A program made the translations under genes and the position numbers. A stretch of 64,000 nt of DNA from an uncultured Muribaculaceae bacterium (GTDB lineage: Bacteria; Bacteroidota; Bacteroidia; Bacteroidales; Muribaculaceae): contig CAJTYH010000013.1 of NCBI GenBank assembly GCA_910583675.1, positions 1-64,000 of the forward strand, written 5' to 3'. The notes under the pieces were generated by a model that saw only the letters and a program-made list of their open reading frames with translations, searched no databases and was not told the origin of the DNA. This document shows, piece by piece, positions 27,071-34,685 of the stretch; within the stretch, counting starts at the first letter, position 1, and the number at the start of each line of letters is the position of its first letter.

Positions 27071-27325
27071 TTATTTTTTCTTGCGGTCGCCGTAACGTGA
27101 AAGGAATTTGTCCACGCGACCTGCAGTATCCACGAGCTTCTGCTTGCCGGTGAAGAAGGGGTGTGAGGAGCTTGTGATTTCAAGTTTTACGAGGGGATAG
27201 GTTACGCCATCGATTTCAATGGTTTCCTTGGCAGCTACCGTAGAACGGGTAATAAAGATTTCCTCGTTCGACATATCTTTGAAAACAACTTCGCGGTAAT
27301 TGGAAGGATGGAGGTCTTTTTTCAT
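27071..27325 (-). CDS. rpmE2: 50S ribosomal protein L31 type B
   Basis: Ribosomal protein of 84 residues. It starts MKKDLHPSNYREVVFKDMS and contains SSSHPFFTGKQ and GRVDKF, the type B pattern. The cysteine pairs that bind zinc in type A L31 are absent, so it is the zinc-independent form. In several bacteria the two forms are exchanged with zinc supply; whether this genome also has a type A copy cannot be seen here. It is a single gene with a near-perfect promoter and its own terminator. Confidence 0.96.
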   Translation of the reverse strand: MKKDLHPSNYREVVFKDMSNEEIFITRSTVAAKETIEIDGVTYPLVKLEITSSSHPFFTGKQKLVDTAGRVDKFLSRYGDRKKK

Positions 27326-27391
27326 TTTATCTTGTTGTTATATAATTACTTGAGAAGCACCGCTGGTAGGGCGGCATATAGTAATGGCTTG

Positions 27392-27422
27392 CAAAGGTAC
27401 TCATTTCCCCTGAACCTGCAAA
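27392..27422 (-). promoter_or_regulatory. Promoter for rpmE2
   Basis: On the reverse strand TTTG (27419-27422), a 19-base spacer and TACCTTTG (27392-27399) match the Bacteroidetes -33/-7 consensus exactly. The -7 box lies 67 bases before the rpmE2 start. Confidence 0.75.
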
Positions 27423-27514
27423 ACTTTTCGGCGGAATCTTTAATTGCACTGTTTTTAACAGGATGTTAACAGGCCGTTGCCGGTGTTTGTTAATGGGATG
27501 AGAGCGAAATTTCG

Positions 27515-27522
27515 TAACTTTG
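27515..27522 (+). promoter_or_regulatory. Candidate -7 element for uvrB
   Basis: TAACTTTG matches the -7 consensus 46 bases before the uvrB ATG. The nearest TTTG (27486-27489) is 25 bases upstream, slightly too far. Confidence 0.5.
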
Positions 27523-27567
27523 CAAGTTGCCGCGCATCGTCGCGCCGGCGCTTCAATCAGGATTGTC

Positions 27568-29640
27568 ATGGATTTCAGACTTAATTCGCAATATAAGCCG
27601 ACAGGCGATCAGCCCCAGGCTATAGAGCAGCTTGTCAAGGGTGTGAACGACGGTATGCCGGCTCAGACGCTTCTGGGTGTTACCGGCTCAGGCAAGACGT
27701 TCACCATGGCCAATGTCATAGAGCGGGTAAAGCGTCCGACTCTGATCCTGAGCCATAACAAGACGCTCGCAGCGCAGCTTTACGGCGAGTTCAAGCAGTT
27801 TTTTCCAGAAAATTCGGTGCAGTATTTCGTATCGTATTACGATTATTATCAGCCGGAGGCATACATCCCGTCTGTGGACAAGTACATAGAAAAGGACTTG
27901 ATGATCAACGACGAGATAGAGCGCTTGCGTCTGGCCACGGTATCGGCACTCCTATCCGGGAGGCGCGACGTGGTGGTGGTAAGCTCGGTGTCGTGCCTGT
28001 TCGGTATGGGAAATCCTGAGGACTTCAATGCCAACGTGATAGACATACGCGTGGGGCAGAAGATAGCGCGTAATGCCTTCCTGCGTTCATTGGCGCAGTC
28101 GCTTTATTCACGCAACGAAGTGGAGCTTAACAGCGGCAATTTCCGTGTGAAGGGGGACACTGTTGACATCCGGCTCGCTTATGAGGACATAGTCCTGAGG
28201 GTGGTGTTCTGGGGAGACGAGATAGAGCAGATCGCCACTTTGCATCCTCTGGACAATGTGAACCTCGGTTCGCATGACAGTTTCCGAATATATCCGGCCA
28301 ATCTGTTTGTAACGTCGCACGAACGCCAGGCCTCGGCATTGGCGCAGATGGAGCTTGACCTTGGGGAACAGGTGGAGTTTTTCCGCAAGGAGGCACGCGA
28401 ACTTGAGGCGCGTCGCCTATACGAACGCACGACCTACGACATAGAGATGATCCGGGAGGTGGGACATTGCCCCGGCATAGAGAATTACAGCCGGTATTTC
28501 GACGGACGTGAGGCCGGTATGCGTCCATTCTGTCTGCTTGACTATTTTCCAAAGGACTATCTGACCATAATAGACGAAAGCCATGTGACCGTGCCCCAGA
28601 TACGAGCCATGTACGGTGGCGACCTGTCACGCAAGCAGAATCTGGTAAACTATGGGTTCCGCCTTGACTCGGCGCTTGACAATCGCCCGCTCCGTTTTGA
28701 GGAGTTCGAGAGACTCACCAACCAGACGATGTTTGTCAGTGCCACTCCTGCTGATTACGAGCTTGAAAAGAGCGAGGGCGTGATCGTGGAGCAGGTGATA
28801 CGTCCAACGGGGCTTCTGGATCCGCTTATCACTGTTCAGCCGTCGGAACACCAGATAGACCACTTGCTCGAGCAGATACAGCTCCGTCGCGAACGAGGGG
28901 AGAGGGTTTTGGTGACCACGCTTACAAAGCGCATGGCCGAGGAACTTGACGACTATCTGAAGCGGCTCGACATAAAATCGGCCTACATACATTCCGATGT
29001 GGATACGCTTGACCGCATAAAGATACTTGACGACCTGCGTGCCGGGGTCTATGACGTGCTTATTGGCGTGAACCTGCTGCGTGAAGGGCTTGACCTCCCC
29101 GAAGTATCGCTGGTGGCGATACTTGATGCCGACAAGGAGGGATTCCTGCGGTCGCACCGTTCGCTTACACAAACCGTGGGGCGTGCTGCACGAAATCTCA
29201 ACGGCACTGTCATAATGTATGCCGACAAGATCACCGACTCAATGCGCCTTACCATAGAGGAGACTGAGCGTCGGCGTGCCAAGCAGTTGGCCTATAACGA
29301 GGAGCATGGCATCACGCCTCAGGCCATAGTCAAGGCACGCAACCGCATCATAGGGCTTGACGAGGAGGATGTGAATCCGTCGCAGATGCCAAAAAGGGGA
29401 TCACGCAAGACGGTTTCTCAGACTGCTTCCCCGGTGCCTTACGAGAACGAATACACCTCGAATGTCAACATTGCCGCCGATCCAGTTATCTCATATATGA
29501 GCGCTGCGGAACTGCAGCGTTCGATCACTCGCATGCGTTCCGACATGGTGGCGGCTGCCAAGAACATGGAGTTCATGGAGGCCGCGCGTCTGCGTGATGA
29601 GATATTGAAGATGGAGGAATTGCTTAAGACCGTTCAATGA
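27568..29640 (+). CDS. uvrB: Excinuclease ABC subunit UvrB
   Basis: Damage-verification helicase of nucleotide excision repair, loaded by UvrA and recruiting UvrC. From ATG 27568 it has 690 residues: Walker A GVTGSGKT at 37-44, the strand-separating beta-hairpin YYDYYQPEAYIP (about 92-103), the DESH helicase motif, C-terminal helicase motifs (TLTKRMAEELDDYLK, then VGRAARN), and a C-terminal UVR domain (about 650-688) that binds UvrC. An in-frame start at 27520 would overlap the -7 box, so the ATG opening MDFRLNSQYKPTGDQP is chosen. Its stop overlaps the next start, so translation of the two is probably coupled. Confidence 0.97.
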   Translation: MDFRLNSQYKPTGDQPQAIEQLVKGVNDGMPAQTLLGVTGSGKTFTMANVIERVKRPTLILSHNKTLAAQLYGEFKQFFPENSVQYFVSYYDYYQPEAYIPSVDKYIEKDLMINDEIERLRLATVSALLSGRRDVVVVSSVSCLFGMGNPEDFNANVIDIRVGQKIARNAFLRSLAQSLYSRNEVELNSGNFRVKGDTVDIRLAYEDIVLRVVFWGDEIEQIATLHPLDNVNLGSHDSFRIYPANLFVTSHERQASALAQMELDLGEQVEFFRKEARELEARRLYERTTYDIEMIREVGHCPGIENYSRYFDGREAGMRPFCLLDYFPKDYLTIIDESHVTVPQIRAMYGGDLSRKQNLVNYGFRLDSALDNRPLRFEEFERLTNQTMFVSATPADYELEKSEGVIVEQVIRPTGLLDPLITVQPSEHQIDHLLEQIQLRRERGERVLVTTLTKRMAEELDDYLKRLDIKSAYIHSDVDTLDRIKILDDLRAGVYDVLIGVNLLREGLDLPEVSLVAILDADKEGFLRSHRSLTQTVGRAARNLNGTVIMYADKITDSMRLTIEETERRRAKQLAYNEEHGITPQAIVKARNRIIGLDEEDVNPSQMPKRGSRKTVSQTASPVPYENEYTSNVNIAADPVISYMSAAELQRSITRMRSDMVAAAKNMEFMEAARLRDEILKMEELLKTVQ

Positions 29641-31499
29641 TGAAGTCTCAGAAACAACAACCGTCCATACCAATGCCACGCCGCCCTGTTACTGATTGGC
29701 TTCCGACCTCGGTCAAGGAGGCGGCGGAACGCGGGTGGGACAACGTGGATATAGTCTTATTTTCCGGAGATGCCTATGTGGATCACCCGTCGTTCGGGAC
29801 GGCTGTCATAGGTCGTCTCCTGATGGAGGTGGGTGGCTACAAGGTGGCTATCGTGCCTCAGCCCAACTGGCAGGATGATCTGCGCGATTTCCGCAAGTTC
29901 GGCCGTCCGCGCCTTTTCTTCGGTATTTCTGCAGGAGCCATGGACTCGATGGTGAATCATTACACCGCTGCTCGCCGTCGTCGCAGCGATGACGCATACA
30001 CGTCTGACGGTCGCCATGGCATGCGTCCCGATTATCCCACTGTGGTGTATGCCGAAAAGCTGCGATCACTGTTCCCGGATGTGCCGATAGTGGCCGGAGG
30101 TATAGAGGCTTCCTTGCGTCGCAACTCGCATTACGACTATTGGCAGGATCGGTTGCGTCCATCCATACTTGCCGATGCTCCGGTGGACATGATCGTCTAC
30201 GGCATGGGAGAACTTCCCATGCTTGAGTTGGCACGTCGTCTTGATGCCGGCGAGAAGATAGGGGAGATAAAGGATCTGAAGCAGACTGTGGTCTGGGAGG
30301 ATGTCGCTGCGATTCCCGCTACGGATGAAAACAATATCGTACTGCATTCCTGGGGGGATTGCCGTGCCGACAAGCGGAAGCAATCAGCCAATTTCAAGCA
30401 TATAGAGCAGCAGTCGAACCGCCGGCATGGTGCCACGCTGTGGCAGGTGCACGGGCATCGTGTCGTGAAGATAAATCCCATGTTCCCTCCTATGACTCCA
30501 GAGCAGATAGACATGTCGTTTGACCTTGGCTATACCCGTCTTCCTCATCCGCGCTATAAGGGGAAACGCATACCGGCCTATGAAATGATACGCCATTCGG
30601 TCAATCTGCACCGGGGCTGTTTCGGCGGTTGCGCCTTCTGCACCATTTCGGCGCATCAGGGGAAGTTCATAGCGTCGCGTAGCAAGGATTCCATCCTGCG
30701 TGAGGTACGCGAGGTGACGCGGATGCACGATTTCAAGGGGTATGTTTCCGACTTGGGCGGCCCATCGGCCAATATGTACCGCATGGGTGGAAAGAATCCT
30801 GCGATATGCGACAAGTGTATGCGTCCGAGTTGCCTCCATCCCAAGCCGTGCCCTAACCTTGACAATGACCACCGTGCGCTTCTGGATGTGTATCATGCAG
30901 TGGATGCGCTTCCGGGCGTGAAGAAATCATTTATCGGAAGCGGTGTGCGTTACGACCTTTCGATGCATCGTAGCGGTGACAAGGAGGTGGACGCTACAAA
31001 CCGCCGCTACAATGAGGAGCTGATTCGCGATCATGTGAGCGGCCGCTTGAAGGTGGCTCCGGAGCATACGGAGGATGCGGTGTTGGATGTGATGCGCAAA
31101 CCGTCCTTTGCGCTCTTCCACGACTTCAAGAGGATATTCGACCGTGTCAACGAGCGATACGGGTTGCGTCAGCAATTGATCCCTTATTTCATCTCCTCCC
31201 ATCCCGGATGCCATGAGACGGACATGGCCGAACTTGCCATAAAGACCCGTGAGCTGGATTTCCATCTCGAGCAGGTGCAGGATTTCACTCCTACCCCTAT
31301 GACTGTAGCTACTGAAATATATTACTCCGGGTACCATCCTTACACCGGAGAAAAGATATTTACGGCGGTTACCCCGGCTCAGAAGCTCGCCCAGCGACAA
31401 TATTTCTTCTGGTATGACCGCACATATCGATCAGGCATCATCTCTTCGCTCAATCGTCTGCATCGTCCCGACCTCATCAAGCGCCTTTTTCCCCGCTGA
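29637..31499 (+). CDS. YgiQ-family radical SAM protein
   Basis: Radical S-adenosylmethionine protein of 620 residues. The N-terminal domain (about 1-300) is the B12-binding-like YgiQ region. The iron-sulfur cluster motif CFGGCAFC supplies C328, C332 and C335, one residue off the usual CxxxCxxC only in its flanks. A second cysteine cluster (CDKCMRPSCLHPKPCP, about residues 388-403) is also typical of YgiQ. The function of YgiQ is not established. The start overlaps the uvrB stop (ATGA), and a second ATG follows at once. Pairing with uvrB may be only an operon convenience; a repair role is not shown. Confidence 0.92.
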   Translation: MMKSQKQQPSIPMPRRPVTDWLPTSVKEAAERGWDNVDIVLFSGDAYVDHPSFGTAVIGRLLMEVGGYKVAIVPQPNWQDDLRDFRKFGRPRLFFGISAGAMDSMVNHYTAARRRRSDDAYTSDGRHGMRPDYPTVVYAEKLRSLFPDVPIVAGGIEASLRRNSHYDYWQDRLRPSILADAPVDMIVYGMGELPMLELARRLDAGEKIGEIKDLKQTVVWEDVAAIPATDENNIVLHSWGDCRADKRKQSANFKHIEQQSNRRHGATLWQVHGHRVVKINPMFPPMTPEQIDMSFDLGYTRLPHPRYKGKRIPAYEMIRHSVNLHRGCFGGCAFCTISAHQGKFIASRSKDSILREVREVTRMHDFKGYVSDLGGPSANMYRMGGKNPAICDKCMRPSCLHPKPCPNLDNDHRALLDVYHAVDALPGVKKSFIGSGVRYDLSMHRSGDKEVDATNRRYNEELIRDHVSGRLKVAPEHTEDAVLDVMRKPSFALFHDFKRIFDRVNERYGLRQQLIPYFISSHPGCHETDMAELAIKTRELDFHLEQVQDFTPTPMTVATEIYYSGYHPYTGEKIFTAVTPAQKLAQRQYFFWYDRTYRSGIISSLNRLHRPDLIKRLFPR

Positions 31500-31555
31500 G
31501 ATACCTGAAAGTCTCTTAAACGAATTCCATAACAGCGAAAAGACATTCCGGAGAG

Positions 31556-32098
31556 TCATTGCATTTCCCGGAAAATGGCTGATATTTCATTGTCGGATGC
31601 TCGGTATGTATTATTGACGAGATAGGATACAAGGGACTTCATCAATCTTATTTCGCCAATATTCTCCATTGACTTGAACAGCCGCTTAAACCGGAGGTCT
31701 TTGTTTGATGTCACATCTTTTGTCTGGGCTGTAAATTCTTTCAAAACGGGTGATAGGCCGTAATCACTCATTCTGACATCGGCGGCATCTGCACACGACA
31801 GAATGAAACCGTCGGCGGCCGGATATACAAGGATGATAAAATGTGGTAGCTTGCGATGGCGCATAAGCCGGATGTGTTCGTTCGCAGCAACCTCGCTAAA
31901 TTCATTAAGATAGCCTGGCTTTCTTTTATCCGCATCAATTATGCCTACAGCGAACCTGTTGGCAAATTTTTCCCGCATGACTTTTGCGACCTGATTGCAG
32001 CCTTTCTGATGGTTGCAACCTCCGGCGCATACCAATGTTTCCACAAGGTTTGTGTCTATATAGCACTCGGGGATTATGAAATCTGCACGTTGGTTCAT
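31556..32098 (-). CDS. Small Toprim-like protein paired with ATPase
   Basis: Unclassified protein of 180 residues. It has the spacing of a minimal Toprim fold: a glutamate after the first strand (E20 in DTNLVETLV) and a DxD pair after a later strand (D55 and D57 in VGIIDADKRK). Toprim domains bind Mg2+ and act in OLD-type nucleases, topoisomerases and primases. Residues 84-100 (LPHFIILVYPAADGFIL) are a buried strand-helix unit, and the C-terminal half is helical with a basic FKRLFKSM. Its start overlaps the ATPase stop by four bases, so they are made together. The layout recalls PARIS (AriA/AriB) and other ATPase-Toprim defence pairs, but the protein is much smaller. Nuclease or regulatory activity is inferred. 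Confidence 0.6.
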   Translation of the reverse strand: MNQRADFIIPECYIDTNLVETLVCAGGCNHQKGCNQVAKVMREKFANRFAVGIIDADKRKPGYLNEFSEVAANEHIRLMRHRKLPHFIILVYPAADGFILSCADAADVRMSDYGLSPVLKEFTAQTKDVTSNKDLRFKRLFKSMENIGEIRLMKSLVSYLVNNTYRASDNEISAIFREMQ

Positions 32099-33093
32099 TT
32101 TCCGAGATATGCTTCAAGATTATAGAACATATCCATGCCATTGTCGTAAGCCTCTTGAAGTTGTGCATCGGTAAGACGATTTACCGTAGTTGAATTTTCC
32201 GCCATATCAACTACAAACACAGCGAGATCGTCGCCAGCGCTTTCAAGCAACGAACTCATGACATACGGACTATGCGTTGTGATGAAAAATTGGTTGTCGT
32301 CGGATGCTATGATGTCGTTCACCACATTGGAAATATATGGCGGAAATGTATGAGCTTCAGGTTCTTCAAAGCAGATTGCCTTATTGTGGTTGCTTTTGAT
32401 GGCTGCCTTGTAGAAAATCAACCGCTGCAATGAGTCTGCAAGTGAACTGAACGGGATAAGAAACATATCCAAACCGTTTTCCCTCATTGCCTTAATTTGC
32501 TGAGAGCCGGAATCAAACATCATTTTCAGACCATATCCATGGAACAGTTCTGCCAGTTTCGATTTCAATTCGGGCATGTTCGCCACTGTTTCCATCAGGT
32601 TTGCACCGGATGGAGGAAGTAAATATCCGAGATTAGAAGATTCTGTGGTAAAATGTTTTGGGAAAAAGTATGCAAGTATATCCGGGAATATATCGGGATC
32701 TTTTTTCGTGGAAAGCGTCAACGAAGATGAAAATGAATATTTTGAAACCTCACCTTTGATGCTTATGTCAACCGACAATCCGTTATTGGATCCGCGACTG
32801 ACGTTGATGGTGCTTTCATCGGCTGACACTTCCACCGGAGATGACGATACTCCGTTATGGAATAAATCGGCTGTGTTCTCAATGCGTAAAACATTTTTCA
32901 GCGACTTGCTTGATGAATTTACCATATATGGGACATCAAACAGGGAAAGCGCTTCCAGTATATTGCTCTTGCCCACATTAGGTCTCCCAATCAACACATT
33001 TATGCGCTGACAGTCCGAGAGTGTCACTGATTCCACAGACTTGAAATTTCTGATGGACACGCTTTTTATGTTGCTAAATGCCAATTTATCCAT
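32095..33093 (-). CDS. OLD-like AAA/ABC-type ATPase, candidate defence protein
   Basis: SMC/OLD-type ATPase of 332 residues without its own nuclease domain. It begins with the strand-loop start SVSIRNFKSVESVTL, followed by Walker A GRPNVGKS at 36-43. A short insert replaces the long coiled coil of SMC proteins. Near the C-terminus come the signature-like FSSLADSLQRL, Walker B AICFEEPEAHTFP and the switch histidine FFITTHSPYVMSS. The start is ATG 33093; the frame opens upstream at a TTG, which is less likely. Composition is more AT-rich than in uvrB-ygiQ, suggesting acquisition. The downstream gene overlaps by four bases. Related pairs in phage defence use the ATPase as sensor and the partner as effector; that is inference here. 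Confidence 0.75.
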   Translation of the reverse strand: MDKLAFSNIKSVSIRNFKSVESVTLSDCQRINVLIGRPNVGKSNILEALSLFDVPYMVNSSSKSLKNVLRIENTADLFHNGVSSSPVEVSADESTINVSRGSNNGLSVDISIKGEVSKYSFSSSLTLSTKKDPDIFPDILAYFFPKHFTTESSNLGYLLPPSGANLMETVANMPELKSKLAELFHGYGLKMMFDSGSQQIKAMRENGLDMFLIPFSSLADSLQRLIFYKAAIKSNHNKAICFEEPEAHTFPPYISNVVNDIIASDDNQFFITTHSPYVMSSLLESAGDDLAVFVVDMAENSTTVNRLTDAQLQEAYDNGMDMFYNLEAYLGK

Positions 33094-33192
33094 AATGGAC
33101 AAAATTACGAAAATATTTTGATATGAATGTGGTTGGCAACTGCTATTTCCAATAATATCCGATGAATAGTGTTGTGTTCTCGAAAAATTTCA

Positions 33193-33200
33193 TACTTTTG
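33193..33200 (+). promoter_or_regulatory. Candidate -7 element for GH43 gene
   Basis: TACTTTTG matches the -7 consensus, with TTGTG at about 33172-33176 near the -33 position. The GH43 start is 68 bases downstream. Confidence 0.5.
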
Positions 33201-33268
33201 CATTCTAAAGGGTTGTTTGTTAGCGGAATTGTGAATTTTGTCATATAACTAACCTAATCAAGTATAAT

Positions 33269-34318
33269 ATGGACTTTATCAAATGCCTGAAGGCATCAAT
33301 TTTAACTCTCCTGGTCGCGGTTGTCTCCTGTTCCGTGTTCGGTTGTGCCGACAGTAAAAACGACCGAACGTATACAAACCCTCTGAAAACGGTTGACGGG
33401 GATACCATATGCATAGCCGACCCGTTTGTCTACAAACACGATGGCATCTACTACATGACCGGCACTACTTCAGATGACCCCGATTTTGAATATTATACTT
33501 CTCCCGATCTGGTGAACTGGACTTTCGGCGGCGCTCTGTACCGTCGTCCAGACAATCATTTCGGCAAAGACTGCTTCTGGGCACCTGAAGTGAAATACTA
33601 TCAAGGCAAATTCTACATGACTTACAGTTGTCATGACCCGGTGGGCGGACGCCTGCTAACATGTCTTGCCGTGAGCGATACTCCCGACGGGCCGTTTACT
33701 GATCTGTATACCCCGTGGTTTGCACCTGAATATTCTGCCATTGACTGTCACATCTTCGTTGACAACGATAAAAACAAAACTCCATATCTGTTTTATTCAT
33801 GCAACGGACACCGCGACGGATACGCTTTTGGTGAGATATATGTAGCAAGGCTGAAATCCGACTTGTCCGGATTCGACAGTGAGCCTATGTTGATCTCTCA
33901 GGCCTCACAGCCTTGGGAGCTTGTACGAAGCGATATAAACCGTTGCAACGAAGGCCCGTTTGTAATAAAGCATGGCGATACATATTATATGACATACTCG
34001 GCGAACGACACCGGATATGAGTTCTACGGTGTCGGAGTGTCAGTTGCACAATCTCCGCTCGGGCCATGGAAAAAGATTGACAGCAACCCATTGATGACTA
34101 CCGACATTGACAATGGCATCTCTTCCCCGGGACATAACTCTATCGTAGAGTCTCCCGATGGAAGCGAGATGTTCATTGTATATCATCGCCATGCCGATGC
34201 CTACGGCAAGCGACCGTCATGGGATCGGGTGGCGTGCATTGACCGTTTATATTTCGACAATGACGGGAGGTTGCTCGTCAAAGGCCCTACAACTACCCCA
34301 CAAGCATATCCGCTCTGA
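33269..34318 (+). CDS. Glycoside hydrolase family 43 lipoprotein
   Basis: Five-bladed beta-propeller glycosidase of 349 residues; GH43 enzymes mostly cleave arabinofuranosides or beta-xylosides from plant hemicellulose and pectin. A lipoprotein signal ends VFGC (C26), so the enzyme is probably membrane-anchored. The three GH43 catalytic acids fit: base D51 (IADPFVYKH), pKa modulator D159 (SAIDCHIFVD) and acid E228 (NEGPFVIKH). The propeller fills the chain, with no carbohydrate-binding domain. It stands alone, without SusC/SusD neighbours, so it is not part of a visible polysaccharide locus. Subfamily and substrate cannot be fixed from sequence alone. Confidence 0.92.
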   Translation: MDFIKCLKASILTLLVAVVSCSVFGCADSKNDRTYTNPLKTVDGDTICIADPFVYKHDGIYYMTGTTSDDPDFEYYTSPDLVNWTFGGALYRRPDNHFGKDCFWAPEVKYYQGKFYMTYSCHDPVGGRLLTCLAVSDTPDGPFTDLYTPWFAPEYSAIDCHIFVDNDKNKTPYLFYSCNGHRDGYAFGEIYVARLKSDLSGFDSEPMLISQASQPWELVRSDINRCNEGPFVIKHGDTYYMTYSANDTGYEFYGVGVSVAQSPLGPWKKIDSNPLMTTDIDNGISSPGHNSIVESPDGSEMFIVYHRHADAYGKRPSWDRVACIDRLYFDNDGRLLVKGPTTTPQAYPL

Positions 34319-34366
34319 TAGGACTGATTCATACATCGGAATGATATAATTGCATAAATATCGCAT

Positions 34367-34399
34367 AAATTTTGCATAAGCGCATTTTATGCAAAATTT
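34367..34399. repeat. Perfect 13-base inverted repeat upstream of trpB promoter
   Basis: AAATTTTGCATAA (34367-34379) and TTATGCAAAATTT (34387-34399) are exact reverse complements around seven bases. The element ends 12 bases before the -33 box of the trpB promoter. Two further GCATAAAT phrases lie just upstream. Position favours an operator, but it might also end the GH43 transcript. Confidence 0.65.
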
Positions 34400-34411
34400 A
34401 TTGCAAGAATA

Positions 34412-34443
34412 TTTGCTGTTTTCATTTTTGAACCATATCTTTG
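34412..34443 (+). promoter_or_regulatory. Promoter for trpB leader
   Basis: TTTG (34412-34415), a 20-base spacer and TATCTTTG (34436-34443) match the Bacteroidetes consensus fully. Transcription should begin near 34450, about 20 bases before the leader peptide. Confidence 0.8.
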
Positions 34444-34468
34444 CCGACATAAAACAAGGAATAAAACA

Positions 34469-34558
34469 ATGACGGCAGTTCTCGCAATTCAACGATGGTG
34501 GCGCCCGACGGCAGAAAATCCGTTGGTTGCGGCATTGCATGCGATGTGGGATGCCTGA
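34469..34558 (+). CDS. Trp leader peptide (29 residues, tandem Trp)
   Basis: ATG at 34469 opens 29 codons ending TGA at 34556-34558. The peptide has adjacent tryptophans at positions 10 and 11 (IQRWWRP) and a third at 27. Three Trp in 29 residues, two in tandem, just before a transcription terminator and trpB, is the signature of a ribosome-mediated attenuator: scarcity of charged Trp-tRNA stalls the ribosome on these codons. It lies 18 bases after the predicted transcription start. The peptide itself is expected to have no function. Not recognised from any named family; the call rests on position and composition. Confidence 0.8.
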   Translation: MTAVLAIQRWWRPTAENPLVAALHAMWDA

Positions 34559-34618
34559 CAAGATAGATGTTTCCAAAGCGCATCTATTTACGTTGAAAAG
34601 ATATTGATGACCATCGGA
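34505..34618 (+). promoter_or_regulatory. trpB attenuator: competing leader hairpins
   Basis: Region 1, CCGACGG (34505-34511), starts four bases after the tandem Trp codons and pairs with region 2, CCGTTGG (34520-34526), using one wobble. Region 2 extended as TCCGTTGGT (34519-34527) can instead pair with region 3, ACCATCGGA (34610-34618), eight of nine bases. Region 3 is also the left arm of the terminator. A ribosome stalled on codons 10-11 would cover region 1, free region 2 to capture region 3 and allow read-through into trpB. Confidence 0.7.
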
Positions 34619-34652
34619 TTTTCGGTTTTGCCGATTGTCCGATGGCTTTTTT
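34611..34652 (+). terminator. Attenuator terminator before trpB
   Basis: CCATCGGA (34611-34618) pairs exactly with TCCGATGG (34638-34645), and six T follow after one C. It lies 33 bases before the trpB start and 52 bases after the leader-peptide stop, as expected for a conditional terminator. Confidence 0.85.
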
Positions 34653-34685
34653 ATAGTTTGTCAACAAAATATAATCAGATAGGAT

